Shown here: piece by piece, positions 21,901 through 34,655 of the stretch
Layout of the letters: each line of letters starts with the position of its first letter
Numbering within the stretch: the stretch's first letter is position 1
Source of the DNA: Blastomyces gilchristii SLH14081
Taxonomy: Eukaryota; Ascomycota; Eurotiomycetes; Onygenales; Ajellomycetaceae
DNA length: 64,000 bases
NCBI RefSeq assembly: GCF_000003855.2
Contig: NW_003101658.1
Location: forward strand, 388,388-452,387
Direction of reading: 5' to 3'
Notes under the pieces: model-generated
The model's input: the letters and a program-made list of their open reading frames with translations, nothing else
Told to the model about the DNA's origin: nothing
Database searches by the model: none
Made by a program: the position numbers and the translations under genes

Positions 21901-24011
21901 TTCGCAACACAGAGTGACTTATGAATAATGAGTCAGGATGAGCCTTAATGAACCATTTCCCCGTATCATCCCAACGAGGCGTGACATATAGTTACCCGTA
22001 GACAGACTTATTATGCCACAGCTAACCCGCCCAACCCGAACAGTGCACGAGCCTAGTTCATTAAAACACAAAAATAAAGATCCGATCGGTAAGTTAAGTC
22101 TCGCCTTTATTTGCCTAGCCATTCGACTTCCGAGCGGACCTTTTATGTCTGCCTATAACGTACAAGCCAAAAATAGATCCAAAATCGCCACTGCTAGAGG
22201 AATGATTCGAGGGGAAAAGTTATTGCCTGACATGACGTTATGTATGAATATAGTTGGCCTCGTTCGCTATCCATGTCATGTTTCTTGATTGCTTGCTTGA
22301 TTGAGATGCAAAAAGAAAACATTAAACTCTTATATATAATATTCCTCTCGAAGCCTCAAGCCCACCCACCTCTTAACCCCGACCGTTCGACAAATTAACT
22401 CCAGTGCTGGCCTATCTCCATCCAGATGTCCCTCATACAAAGAGGTAATAATGACAGGAATGAGGGAGATGGAGGAAGAATGTACCGTACTACTGTATGT
22501 CTGTACGAAGTACTTGACTTGATACGGATCAGCGAGTTTCAGGTTTGCTGAATGTGACCGTTTGCGGATACTCGGGATCTATGCGAAACTTCCCCAAGGT
22601 TCCTGTGGTTGTGGAGATGGGGGGAGATCTTTGTTCCTCTCCATCCACGCACTGCTTGCTATTATTATCAAAATAATAATAGCTCTCCCTTTCTTTCAAT
22701 TTTTAGGGTGAAATCTTAACTCAACTATTGTTCCCATTCTTTGCTTAAACTTTATAAACCTTCCAGACAATTTCTTTGTGTCTGCTTAATCTGCACCGGT
22801 TACTCTCTTCCTATCATTCTTCCGGGGAGTTGGGTCATATATCCAGCCCGCCCGTTCCCCTCACACGTTTCCTTTTTATCATAGTTTTTTACCCGTGGTA
22901 AGGCGATAGATTTTGAGATGATCATTTAACACTCAGCAAAGTTGATAGGACCATTCCACGAATTATGGTTATAATGCCACCAGAAACTCCATGCGGGTGC
23001 CGTTTATAGAATGAAATAAATGTCCTGTCAATTACCTTTAAGATACATCAGACAGCGCTGTCCTAGAGTCCGGCGCGGGTATAACACGATTTACCGTGTG
23101 ATAAGGACGAGATCGAGGTTCTCGTTCCCCAATTCCTCCGAAATAGGCTGTGGGCATGCTATGCTATATATAGCTCTCTACTCTCCGTAGCTTTTGACTG
23201 AAGACGTTCAACTTGGGATAAGGCGGGCTTCTAGGACTGGCCGTTGCAATTTGAAGGGGCACAGATAATGTGCATATCTGTTGAAGGGACAAGAAAGAAG
23301 GAATAGTGACGAACACGCTCTACCCTTCGAATCAGTGGTAGGTAGGTGTGGGTGAGAAAGAGTGATTAGGGATCAAGATAGAGGGGCCTATGGCTTCACC
23401 GGGCGATGCCAGGCTGTAACCTAACAGCTCCGCTGCCTTGTCAATAATATTGAGTTCTGTCGAAACGCAAATTCCCCAGACCTGGGGGTAAAACGGGTCC
23501 ATGTTGGGGACCTCCACATGCACATAGGTGTAGAGAGAGAGATAGAAGGGCCAGGGAATATTATGGCTCTTCTACGACCCAAATAACAGCATGAGTATTC
23601 TGAATATCTTTGCCATCCATGTCCCTAATCAGATGCGCCTTGGTTGTATAAAACAATGGGTGAAATTTTCGCCAACTCCCCATCAACATCATGGAACAGA
23701 CTTAACACAGCTGCAGTATTGTATTGCGACTTGTTGAGCAGGTTAGATACAGCTCCAGCTTCTCATGCCAAAGCCTACTTTAAATAACCTTATTAGAATG
23801 TCGCCAAGCCGAGCGCCAACAATATCACGTGATTCGGCCCGCCACGCTAAACCCGATCAGTAAGCGAGTTCCCTCCGGCCACCAAAAGGAAACCCACACA
23901 AAAAACTCCCGCGAGCCAGCCGCACGTAACGGTCAGCTATCCCCATCCGACATCAACAACCATCCAGCGCCCATCAAGTCTCGAGCATTTACAGTGCCCT
24001 AGACCGCCAGG
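18935..24011. other. Long intergenic region, 5.1 kb
   Basis: Separates the divergently transcribed Mdr1-like and RPL39 genes. Open frames here (for example about 19,471-19,910 and 21,099-21,683 on the plus strand) lack domain features, contain simple-sequence translations and overlap each other, so I call no gene. Poly-purine tracts (about 19,190-19,250, 19,490-19,510, 19,600-19,622) and a 21-nt T run (about 21,726-21,746) are present. A non-coding RNA or a large regulatory region for the efflux pump cannot be excluded. Confidence 0.5.
23825..23832. promoter_or_regulatory. TCACGTGA palindrome upstream of RPL39
   Basis: A perfect CACGTG-core palindrome 180 bp before the RPL39 start codon, within promoter distance. 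CACGTG is the binding core of Cbf1/bHLH regulators and is reported in ribosomal-protein promoters of some ascomycetes. Function here is inferred from motif and position only. Confidence 0.45.
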
Positions 24012-24687
24012 ATGCCGGTATGTGCGAGATACTGACTGCTACTGATTTTCTTCCCGTCCCCTCCCCTTACGTCGATCGGCCGCTCGCAGGCGCTGCACCA
24101 CTACCACCACCACTACTACTACTACTGCTACTTGTTAGAATAGAAATAACGGCTAACTTGGGATCTGAAATACAGAGCCAGAAATCGTTCCGCACCAAGC
24201 AGAAGCTTGCCAAAGCCCAGAAGCAGAACCGTCCCATTCCCCAATGGATTCGTCTGCGGACCGGAAACACCATCAGGTAAATCATTTTCCAATTCTAGCT
24301 TTCTTCTGCGGAGCGCATACAAGGGATGGGATTATTTGGGGGGGGTGGACGGTGGAGCAAAAGAAGAAAAAAAATGAAACGGTGGCAGGGGGTAATTCAT
24401 GAGCGAAGAGGAGGAAATACGACGGGAAACTCAAAAGAATCGAAGGGATGTGAATCCCAGGTATCCATGGCAAAAGGGGGATATTTTCAGGAGCAGAGAC
24501 ATGATAAATTTCCGGTTTTATGACAAGATATGGAAGGAAAACAATACACACGGGCTCGAGTGCAATGAATGCTGTATAGAAAAGGTGGCGATCGAGAACT
24601 ATTGGCTGACTGGTAGCATTTCTTTTCTTTCAACACAGATATAACGCCAAGCGGAGGCACTGGCGCAAGACTCGTCTCAACATATAG
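24012..24687 (+). CDS. rpl39: 60S ribosomal protein eL39
   Basis: Spliced from three exons: 24012-24017 (only ATG CCG), 24176-24276 and 24639-24687. Introns are 158 nt (GTATGT...TACAG) and 362 nt (GTAAAT...CACAG). The product is 51 residues, the normal length, and carries the family signature: the [20 protein letters not shown] block, [12 protein letters not shown], and a terminal [11 protein letters not shown]. eL39 is a small basic protein of the large subunit lining the peptide exit tunnel. The six-nucleotide first coding exon and introns totalling 520 nt against 156 nt of coding sequence are typical for ribosomal-protein genes. Intron 1 carries a CAC/ACT trinucleotide run near 24,096-24,130. 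No single open frame reveals this gene. Confidence 0.96.
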
Positions 24688-26508
24688 ATTAATCGCAGAA
24701 TACACGATCCTTCCCCGCCTAGAAAGCCCGCAAAATCTCTTCTCCCCGCCAGCTTAAATGACGCGCTTCAGTCTTTTTAAAAAATATTTTTTCCCATCTC
24801 GGTACATTCTCCGGCACGGACCCTACAATCTCAACTTTTTGGTCGTCTTGTGACTTGAAAAGTCCGGGTATTTCGACGACGGAAACCTGTCGATTTCCCG
24901 GAGGAATAAGAAACGTCTCAAACTGAGTTAGGAGGAACGTACCTGGGGAAATTTTTGGTTGGCCGGGAGGGTGTTCGATCTCGTTCTTCGTTTTCTTTCT
25001 ACTTTCTGTAATGGCATTGTTGGGGAAACCGGAATGCGAAACGGGGAAAATGGACAGAAAGAATTCAAAAGCATCAAGGATTTTGTGGGGTTTTTTTTTT
25101 TTTTTTTTCATGAGATTAACCAAGGGGAATGATCAGTGGTGTGGGGATGCAAAAGAGGGGGGGGGGGGGGAGTGCTTCTTCTGCATGGTTTTTGCCCTTG
25201 TTTTTTAAATCTGATGTATACGACGAGCCCAAATTCCAAATTTTTTCCATTTCTTTCTCGTTTCCTTTCTCTTTTTCTTATCGTCCTTGGTCCGCGCGTA
25301 TGGAAAAATGTGAGCAATGGTCGTTCCATCATCTTTCTCGCTCCTGCAAAGAAAGCGGTTTTCGGACATTGTGCATGTGCTTTCTTCTAACGTACCGTAA
25401 CTTTTGGAACGGTCGACTAAATCTTAGAACGGAATCGTCTTCACAGCTATTCATGTACTATGTACTACAACACACGTACGTCGAGCAACAGAAAAGGATA
25501 CGAGAAAGACAACTGAGCGTTGCCTAAAACATCTTAAGAAAAGATAAGAAGAGGAAAGAAGAGGAAAAAGAGGAGACGCATCGAAAGCTGGCAGCACAAA
25601 CGGCTACAGAAGGAGAGAGGAGGACAGGGGAAGAAGGAAAGCGAGTAGCCCGGAAAATGAAAAGGGGGAAGGGGAAGAGGGGGAACCAAGAAGATTTGTT
25701 ATTAGAAGTATGTGAATGGATGGATAAAATCTACACATGGATCAAAGAGGGGAGATAGAGAGATTCAAAAATAGAAATGAAAAACAAAAAGACAAACAGA
25801 AGAAAGGATACATAGAGCCTGATTGATGTGCACACAAACTCACTTCCTATACATACCTGGCTGGCTGAGCTGCTTGCTTCAAAATACTTACTGACGACGA
25901 ATTTGAATTCTATTGTTTTCATGTATGCATTCATATATTAAGAATGTTCTGTTTGATAAATTAACGAGAGTACCACCCCTTTTGTTTTTGACTGTGAAGC
26001 AAGGGGAAAGATTCAAGAACTTAGTTAAGGACGTGGGGATGAGGGAAGAGGGAACAAAGAGAAAGAAAGAAAACGGAAATATGAGTGATAATTAAAATGG
26101 AGACGATAAATTTGAGCTTTGAAAGAAATACACTAAGCTGAGAACAAACGCCTGACCGATCAGTATCATATCGAATCGAACCGTGTCGTATCTGAAAGGG
26201 GAAAAAAAGGAAAAAAAGTAACGACGATGCAGGAAATAGAAGGCACAGCGAGGGACGTGTATGTGGGATTCTTTCTGGTTGAATTTTTGAATATTAGCTC
26301 ATTTATTTCATCCCGCCTTTTCCACCCCGTTCCCGAAGCGTTGCGTTCCCCTTCCAAAATTCCGCATGTCAACCCAATCGTGCTGGAGAATGTGACTTAA
26401 GACCAGTTGCAACTGAGCTTGTATATATGGCGGATTTATATGAGGAAAATACTCGAGAAGGGACGAGAGTTAGTTTCCTATAAAGATGTCGTAAGGAGAC
26501 GGGGGGGA
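24688..26508. other. Intergenic stretch between convergent genes
   Basis: Between the 3' ends of RPL39 (+) and SKP1 (-). It includes an 18-nt T run (25,091-25,108), a 14-nt G run (25,157-25,170) and purine-rich stretches (about 25,540-25,690). No protein signature is seen on either strand; part will be 3' UTR of both genes. Confidence 0.55.
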
Positions 26509-27419
26509 TTAACGGCTGTAGATAGTGGTCAGTATGATGTAACTGGGAAAAGAAATGTGTAGATATAGGGGAGAAAGAAAGAAAGAAGGAAAGAAACATA
26601 CTCCTCAGCCCATTCGTTCTCCGCGCGGATTTGAGCTTCTTCCTCTGGCGTGAAGTCGTTTTGGATATTGAAGGTCTTGCGGATATCTTCTGGGGACTTG
26701 CCCTTGATCATATTCGCAACGGTCTTGCAACCAATGTCGAGAAGGGCCTTAATATCAAGGTAGTTGGCGGCCTAGAGAAGTTTCACGATTTTCCATCAGC
26801 ATATATATACTACGAAACGTAGCTAGGAAGCAGGATAGGACATACTAGAATGATCTCGAACAGCATCTCCTGGTCGACTTGCATGAACTTTTGATCCCAT
26901 TCGTCGATGTCTGTGGTTCTTCTACGGGAGTCGTTGTCCTCATCGCCGGTGCTTGGGGGGTCATCCTGATGCTTTGTGCACCAAGCGATGACCTTTTCGA
27001 GGACGGCTCTGTTGACCTATGGGGTACTGTTAGTTGCTGTTGAGGCGTGACCTAGCGAAGTTTAGAATAGGAGAAGTATATCAGTACGTTTGGAATTGGG
27101 ATCTCTTCTTCTACGCTTCCGCCACCGACATCCTCAAGCATGTTCTTGATTAGGATGGAGCGCTCAATGATGGAACGTTCTAAAATTGGCGTAAGATATA
27201 CATATTAGTCCAACCCAAGATAAAACTAGAACTGCTCCGGCGGCTTTTCACCTGGGTATTTGCGCACGCTACGTTCTGGGTTCAAACAGACACGAAGGGA
27301 AATTGTAGCATACCAACTGTAATTCCAGGGCCGCCTTGAGGCTCATCGGAGGGAATCAACCGCACTTCATCCTTGCCAGTACTGGAGGAATGGGTGTCAT
27401 CTTTCGCAGGAGGAGCCAT
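26509..27419 (-). CDS. skp1: SKP1, SCF ubiquitin-ligase adaptor
   Basis: Five exons on the minus strand: 27419-27314, 27179-27088, 27016-26846, 26771-26602 and 26515-26509. All introns are GT-AG with GTATGY or GTACTG donors, and the phases agree. The product is about 181 residues. The N-terminal BTB/POZ-like half carries [12 protein letters not shown] and I-P-I-P-N-V-N. The C-terminal half has the family hallmarks [46 protein letters not shown] and [18 protein letters not shown], the F-box-binding surface. Skp1 bridges cullin-1 and F-box proteins. The last coding exon is only 7 nt: it supplies the third base onward of Asp, then Arg and the stop, restoring the conserved W-A-E-D-R end; without it the frame reads into the intron. 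The N-terminus is about 20 residues longer and less conserved than in other fungal Skp1 proteins as I remember them, so an alternative start or first exon is possible. Confidence 0.94.
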
Positions 27420-27960
27420 GTTGGTATCGTATCGGGGTATAAGGGTTTCGGACCAGCTCTGTCGTTTTTTGGGGAGAATGGGTTAAAATGAAGAAATGAG
27501 TATCCTCTAGGACGAGGGGACTCGGAGTTTCTGTATTCTTGCACAGGAGGACGTTAGATTTTGCTGGTTCTTGTCTAGAGAAAGCACAGGCTGCGGGGAA
27601 GCTGCGATAAGAGGGACAGACAAAGGGAGTTGGACTACCTTGTACAGGTCGACAGTCGAGTGGGCTTTGGAGAAGAGAGGTTGCGGAGTATTCAGAGCAA
27701 GCTTATAAGGGAGAGATAGAAGAAGTAAAGTTGTGGTGATGAGGGTTGTAGATGTCGCGGAAAAGGTGGATGTGATACGAAACGCAGAGCGCAAGGCAGC
27801 CAGCGGCCGGCGAGTGACAGAGAGGGGTCACGTGGGGTTGTCACTCCCATAGTCATTTATAATGGATAGTATGGAGGGTAGGTACTACGTCCTGGTTCGG
27901 GTTCTGCCTGGCGGTATTTGTGGGATGATTCTATTGTGACAGGCAAGCTTGCTTAAGTAT
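27420..27960. other. SKP1 upstream region up to the isochore edge
   Basis: GC content is still ordinary. Contains a CACGTG core at 27,829-27,834, about 410 bp before the SKP1 start. The open frame at about 27,507-27,794 on the minus strand lies in the expected 5' UTR/promoter and has no protein features. Composition drops sharply to AT-rich from about 27,961. Confidence 0.6.
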
Positions 27961-28568
27961 GCTATTATTATTATTATTATTATTGTTATTTAATTTATAG
28001 TTAAGACTATGATATTTATTATTACAGTGAGTAGTTACCTAGGTACATACTTTACATATGATCATGTGATACGGAAATTATCTTTATTGTTAAGGCAACC
28101 CATAGGTTCAAATCGTTCAAACTCAAAAGAACTTGTTTGAAAGCAACAGAAAGTGAATTTTAAAAGCCAGTTTGCAAGAGATTGCTGAGCTGCACAGTCA
28201 TGATATTGTTTATTTAGATGAAGTAAGCACTCTTCAGTAAAGAGATAATTGTTGAGCAGGTTCAGATTATCTCTCTAAAGAGAGATACATCAAAGAAATG
28301 TTAGCCAGCAATAATAACTAGTATTCACTTTAAAGATAAGCTTAGTCAGTCTTCTGACATCTTCTTCTTTGTAGCTGTGATACATTGCATTTCTTGTGAT
28401 TAGAATTTATAGAAACATGAATTGTAAAATGCACTCTCTCTAAGTTTCACATCATTTACCTGCAATATTAGGTTTTTTTTCTAAAGACTAAGAATTGAAT
28501 AAGCTTATAAGACATGTTGATGATAAGAAACTTAACTGTCAAATTCTTAAATTTCTTTGAGATGATTA
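27961..28568. other. AT-rich retroelement relic at the isochore boundary
   Basis: Starts with a (TTA)n array (about 27,963-27,985) followed by a short segment like the LINE 3' end at 28.6 kb (ACTATGAYAT and TTATAG motifs in the same order). The remaining 500 bp is AT-rich without recognisable coding. A GGTTCAAATC sequence at about 28,107 looks like a tRNA B box, but no cloverleaf could be formed. I read it as a decayed, minus-oriented LINE- or SINE-type fragment; weakly supported. Confidence 0.4.
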
Positions 28569-28582
28569 AATAGCAGACTATT
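28569..28582. repeat. Left target-site duplication of the LINE
   Basis: The 14-bp sequence AATAGCAGACTATT occurs here, next to the (ATT)n tail, and again at 36,241-36,254. The final TATT could partly belong to the tail, leaving at least a 10-bp true duplication. Confidence 0.8.
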
Positions 28583-28979
28583 ATTATTATTATTATTCTT
28601 CAATTATAGATGTATGCAGTCAGAGACTATGACATCTATCTGAGAACTTTTAGTTCTCAGGGTTTTTCCTATGTCTGTAAAGTTAACTATTATACATTCA
28701 TCAATTTCAGATATGCAAAATCAGAAAATTCCAGCCTAGAATACAAAAACTGTTTACAAATTGCAGTGTTTTAACATCTTTTGATACTTTGAAATCATTT
28801 GACAATATCATGACAAAGGAAAAGAGAAAAAGAACACAGTCTCAAAGATAGACACATTAAATAGATAGTATAGAAAGAAATTGAAAGAAAAAGATAAAGA
28901 AAAAGATAAAGTAAAGAGAGACTATAATAAAATAAATTATTAAAAGAGAGTGTATAGCTGTTTTAACAGACTATATCTG

Positions 28980-31900
28980 ATTGATTTTCTCCTCTTCATA
29001 TTCAGATAATTCTGAATTTAGTCATTTTCTTGTAGCTGCTTGAGTTTCTGATAGAAAGTCTATTAAGTATTTAATTTCTGTCTCAGTTGAGAATAAGAAT
29101 CTCATATTTAATTGATTTAGATCATACTTCTCTTTCAATCTGACTCTGAGACTATTGTATAATGCATAGTGTAGTATAATATACTCAGAATTCTCATTTG
29201 TATTGTAGAATGAGCATTCTATTGAGTCAAATCTATCATCAAATCTTTGTATATAAGATTTGAAATAGCCATGTTCTAGTTTCAGCTGTATTATAGATGA
29301 GAATATTTTCTTTTTACATTTAATTGAACAAGATTTCTACTTGAGTTTTATTTCAAATCTTGAATAATATATACTCTTCTTTTGTTTCTGTCAGCTTTTA
29401 TTTCACTTGTCTAAACAAGATTCTTTTATTTTTCTCTTTATAAAAGATCAGGACATAATTTTTTGAATAGATCTGCTTAATTCTGCACTCTTTTTTGCAG
29501 CTGAATCAGTCAATTCATTGTCATGAATATTCATATGAGTAGAAACTCAGTGTAGATGAATTATCAGCTTTGATATTCTTCTCTTTTGAATTTTTAAAAC
29601 AGAGTTTAAGATCAGTTCAAGATTCATTTGATTATTATAAATCTGACTATTTCTAAGTCTTTTTAAAGCAGCTTAACTATCAGAGAATATTCATATCTCT
29701 TTCAAACAATTTCCTCTTTTATAAGATTTTATTTCAATGAGTTTGAAAGCTTTCACTATTACAAATAGTTCAGCATCAAAGACTTCACATTCACAGTCTA
29801 GATTTCAGAAATCTGAGATAAAATTGATATTATCTTCAGTATAAGCAATGTCTGTGTCTAATCTATTCAAGTTCTCATTTTTTGAGTCATCTGAATAAAT
29901 CAGAATAGAGTCTTTTATATTGATTGTAGAAATTCTCTTCAAATACTGTTCATATTCTTTCTCTTTTGATAGTTCACTTATTTATAAGTCTATAAGAGAT
30001 TCAAGCTTTTCTCTTCAGAGTGATAACTTCTCATGATCAACTTTTTCAATATTTAAAGAAGAAAATTGATTTTTAATCAGAGAGCATAGTCTGTACAGTT
30101 GAGAAGACATTTTCTTTGAAGAATTATTTTCATTTCAATCAAGAAATCTATTTCAATTCAGTTCATTTCCAGAGTTAATTGATGAAAATGAAGAAGAGAC
30201 TCTTTCTCTGATTATATAATTTGAACTCATCTTTACAACTCTCAGAGTATAGTTCATACAGATCTTTTCAAATCTAATAGCAGAAGAAGGAATTGAAGCT
30301 TCAATTTTTATTGCTTTAATAGAAGATGATTTGAATGCTTTCAGAATTCTTCTCAAGACTCTGTTTTACAGACTTTGAAAGAGTTCAGTGAAATTCTCTT
30401 GATTATTTCATCAAACTTGAACTTCATAATCAGCTACTGATGTAATACAGATTATATATAACTGTCTCATAGTCTGAAAGAATAGACCTCTCTCTGTATT
30501 TGATAGTCTGATTATGTTGTTCAATAGTCTTTCTGTCTTGACAGTTCTTTGTTGAATATGATATTTAAAATTCAACTTAGAGTTTAATTATACTTCTAAT
30601 CATTTGACATTTACACTGGGTTTAATCTCTCTATTTAAAAGAGTTAGAGATACTTCTTTCTTATTGAATCTAGAAAAGAAATGAATTAACTCAGTTTTAT
30701 TCATATTAAATTGAATTTGATTGATATCTGCTCTAACAAAGATTTTCTTTGCAGCTTCTTCAATTACTTTTAAATTCTCTTTGATAGTTTTTGAGCTGTA
30801 GACTAGATCAATATCATTCATATAACTCAGAGATTACACTATTCTTATATTTCTATTTTTGAATAGATATGCAGTGTATATTATAAATAAAATGAGTGAG
30901 ATTGAAGATCTCTGTGATACTTCTATTTTTATCTCAGTCTTATCTTGTTTCATTTCATCAAAGAAGAGTTATATAATTCTTTTAGATATAAAACAGTTAA
31001 CTTATTTTATTAGAGAAAGTGACAGTTTTAATATCTTTAATATCTGAATTAACTTTGACTTTGAAACATGATCAAATGCTTCTTTTATATCAATAAAAAC
31101 TGCAGTTGAGACCAGACTCTCATGCTTTGCTATTTGAATATCATGAACAACTGAGAGAACAGTGTCAATTGCAGAACACTGTTTTCTATCTCTCATTTAT
31201 TCACTGAATAAAAGAGAATCATCTATAGAGCTTATAAAAGATAGTTAAGTAGCTATTATCTTTTCTAAAACCTTTTCTAGACAGTTCAATAGAGATATTA
31301 CTCTATATAACTTAGAAATTGAAGTTTTTCTATTAGGTTTTATAAGAATCACTTCAGTGGCTTCTCTCCAGTATTCAGAATAATATTCATTTTTCAAGAG
31401 ATTGAAAAAGAGCTCAAAATATTCATTCTTTAAGTAGAAATATATATTTTGAATAATCAAGTGATTAATTGAATCAGGACCTGCAGCAGTTTTAACAGAA
31501 CTTGAGAAGATAGCTGACTCTAATTCATCTTGTGTAAGATCAGGCTATTCTCAGTCATTTTCATCAATGTAGTTGAGAAGTGATATATTCTCTTCCTCTG
31601 AATCTGAATCTGAATCTGGTAAGTTCTGAAAGAGAATTCTCATGAAAGCTTGACATTTTTTCTCAAAAGAGTTTGCTGTATATGATTCATTCTGAAACTT
31701 ATATTCTAAGACTGAAAGTTTTGCTACACTTCTTGTTTTAGTATAGTTAAAAGCTTTAAAAACTTTCTTCTCTTATACTTCTTTAAGAAATTTATTTCAG
31801 CAGTCTGTTTTAGCTCTTTTAATATCTGAGAAATATTCATTTCTGACAGCTTTGAACTCTTTATCAGATATTATATCATTCTTTCAATCTCTTCTAGCAG

Positions 31901-32933
31901 TAGCTAATTCTTTTCTTTTAGATGAGATATTCTCATTTCATCAAGGTTTTGAATACTCAGAAGATTTTCTTTTTAAAATATTATCTCTAATACTTATTAG
32001 AATAATAGATGTAATAAGCTTCACTCTATTCTCAAGCATTTCATTTGAGATATCTTGACCAGAATTTCAATATAGCTCATTCTGTCTTTCAGATTTTAAC
32101 AGTTTTATGCTTTCTTCAACTACTTTTCAATCAGCTTTTTCAAAGTTATACTGATTAGAGAGAAGAGGATTTTCACTCATTTGTTTTTCACTCAGTTCAA
32201 TATCAAATTGAATAACCTCATAACCTGATTCTGATGTCTCATTTGAATCAATAAATCAGTTTACAAGTCTTCTTTTCATTAGATTTTATGATATGAAGAT
32301 TAGATCTATAATAGACTTCTGTTTCATGTCTTTTCTAAAGAATGTTTGTTAATTAGACTTATTAATCAAATCTATTGAATGCTTAAAGATTCATTCAACT
32401 AGATTATCAGCTCTCACTGCTCTCTTGCATTCTGAATTTCATCAGAGATGATGTGCATTGAAATCTCCTGCAATTATAGAGTTTCTTGATGAAGTTATGT
32501 TCAGAAATCCTCTATCAATTGTTCAGATATTATTATTTTTCTTCAATGACTTTTCATTATAGATATTTATGAGCTGTATAGTATTAAACTCATTTTCTTT
32601 ATCTATAATATCACTCATCAGAATATCAGGGTTAGACATGATATCAAATCTTAGATTAAATTGATATCTTAATCTCTTTCTTTCATAGATCACTACTCTT
32701 GACTTTATCTCAGACTTTTGAGATAGAAAGTAGTAGTAGCTTGAATAAGAAATGATATAATTTTACTCAGCATCAAAATTCGGTTTCTGAAGTAGTATAA
32801 AATCAACTTTTTATTCAAATACAATTTGAAGACAAGAGTAAATACAATTTGAGTTTCTATTCATATTATTTTGAATAAATGTGATTTTTGAAGAGTTTTT
32901 AAACTTTTTTTGTTGTTTTTGTTGTATATTCAT
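28980..32933 (-). pseudogene. LINE ORF2: endonuclease, reverse transcriptase, RNase H (mutated)
   Basis: Starts at the ATG at 32933. The AP-endonuclease motif G-D-F-N-A-H-H is readable around 32,450-32,469, followed by a stop where Trp is usual (TGG to TGA). The RT palm motif F-I-D-I-K-E-A-F-D-H-V is around 31,070-31,110. The catalytic box reads Tyr-Met-Asn-Asp (30,813-30,824) where Tyr-x-Asp-Asp is required, a GAT-to-AAT change on the coding strand. An RNase H-like region (D-A-E-L, then F-S-D-S, then D-N-E-L-T-D-S-A-A) spans about 29,440-29,930. The end at about 28,980 is approximate because of stops. Function lost. Confidence 0.85.
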
Positions 32934-33142
32934 ACTAAAAGAGAGTAGAGATAGAGTAGAATCTAGTCACTATCATCAGATAGTAGATTATAACTATTTT
33001 GAAAAGTAGGAATCTCAACTGTTTACATTATATCTAGTTTATTATCAGAGTCATTTCTCAATTCTCTAATCTTAACAGAAGTTTGAGAATTTAAATTCTG
33101 TTTACATTTAGCTGAAGAATTGAAGTTTGAAGATTTAGATAG

Positions 33143-34564
33143 TTAAGAGTTTCTTCTTTTTAAGCTTGCAGTTATAAGTCTACTGACTTGACTCTTCTCT
33201 TCAATTCTAGATTGACTTTGAGCTTCATCTTTTCTCCAGTTCTTTTGAGTTCTAGAAGTAAACATACATTCTTTTGAGCTAGATGCATGTTTTTCTTTGC
33301 AATTAGAGCACTTAAGCAGAGTGTGTTGACATATTTCATCTCTTTTTAAGCATGTTTCACATTTATACTCACTAGTTTTATAATCTCTGGCACAGAATGC
33401 ACATTTTAAGTCTCTAAAACATGAGATTGCAAAGTGTTTATATCTTTGACAGTTTGAACACTGTGTTTGAGCTTTGAGATTCATTCTTGAGTCTTTGTAT
33501 TCATGAACTCTCATTTTCAAACCTGCTACTCTTACTTCAGAGATCTTTGACTATTTAAGTGTTTTTATATATACTAGAACAGAGGCATTTCTCCTGCTTT
33601 ATCTAAACTTAATTGAATTTAGTCATACAGGCTTCTTTCTCAGTTGAATAGAGTTGTATTCTTTTAATTCATTTTTAAGAAGTAGCATTTCTTCTTCACA
33701 GTCAAAAATTTCAACTGAAATATTATAAAGAATGAATTTGTCTCACTTTTCATCTCTTTCAGATAGAATTATTGTGTTTAGCAAAGATTCTACTGCTGAC
33801 TTTCAGAGATTCTCATTCTGAATAAGGAATTCAGCACTGAATTCAGACATTGTAGTCAGAATGATGAAGTTTTCAAAGAATGATGACTCAATTGAAGCTA
33901 TAACTGATTTTTGAACTTCAATATCAGTCATCAACTGAGAAAAGAACTGCTGATTAATTTCATTTCTAATTCTGAAAATGAGATTTGAGTTTAGTCTGTT
34001 TCTTTGCAGAATGTCCTGATTTGAGACTTTGAGAATAAGTCTTCTATTTCTGAAGATTTGAAAGTTTTTCTCTTTTTACATTTTCTTTTTCACTTTTCTA
34101 TGAATAGAGGCATGAGCAGTATTCTTCTCAGTTTTCTCAGGATTTTGAGCAGGTTTTGAGACAGCAGATTTAGAGACAGCAGATTCAGCTGCTTGAGCAT
34201 ATGTTTTCTTCTGATTCAAAGAAGAAGAAGAAGTAGGAAAAAAGAAAGAAGAGCAAGATGAAGAGTCAGTAATTATACTAGAAATTTTCAAGGTTTTTTG
34301 AACTGTGTTTGAGATTCCAAGTTTAAACTTGATCATCTTCTGTAGTTGTCTAGTCTGAGTATGAAGAATTAACAGAACTTCTTCATTCATCTCACTCAGA
34401 CACTGCTTTTCAAGAATCTTACTTACTTTTTCAAGTTTCTGTATTTCAAGAACTTGTTATTTCTCTATTTCTTCTTTCTTTCTTCTCTTCAGAATTTCAA
34501 TCTCAGAAATAGCATTTAAGAAAGCATCTTTTTCCACATCAACTGAGTGTATTTTTGAACTCAT
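33143..34564 (-). pseudogene. LINE ORF1 (gag-like, Cys/His knuckles, mutated)
   Basis: From the ATG at 34564 to the stop at 33143, about 470 codons with several internal stops (for example a TAA where CAA is expected soon after the lysine-rich N-terminal helix). The C-terminal third (33,143-33,520) keeps one open frame with three Cys/His clusters: C-x2-C-x4-H-x4-C, then a C-x2-C-based cluster, then C-x2-C-x3-H-x6-C, as in LINE ORF1 RNA-binding proteins. N-terminal part: charged, coiled-coil-like. Confidence 0.8.
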
Positions 34565-34577
34565 TGTTTTCACTCAA

Positions 34578-34655
34578 TGAAAAGTTGATCAGACTGTTTC
34601 AATTGAGATATTTCTAAGTCTGTTTTCAATTGAAAAGTTGATCAGACTGTTTCAA
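34578..34655 (-). repeat. 25-bp direct repeat in the LINE leader
   Basis: An identical 25-bp sequence at 34,578-34,602 and 34,631-34,655 (53-bp period) immediately upstream of the ORF1 start codon. It may be a remnant of 5' UTR monomers. Confidence 0.85.

Noticed and set aside
28107..28116. GGTTCAAATC resembling a tRNA B box
   Set aside because: No A box, acceptor stem or cloverleaf could be assembled around it; AT-rich DNA gives such matches by chance.
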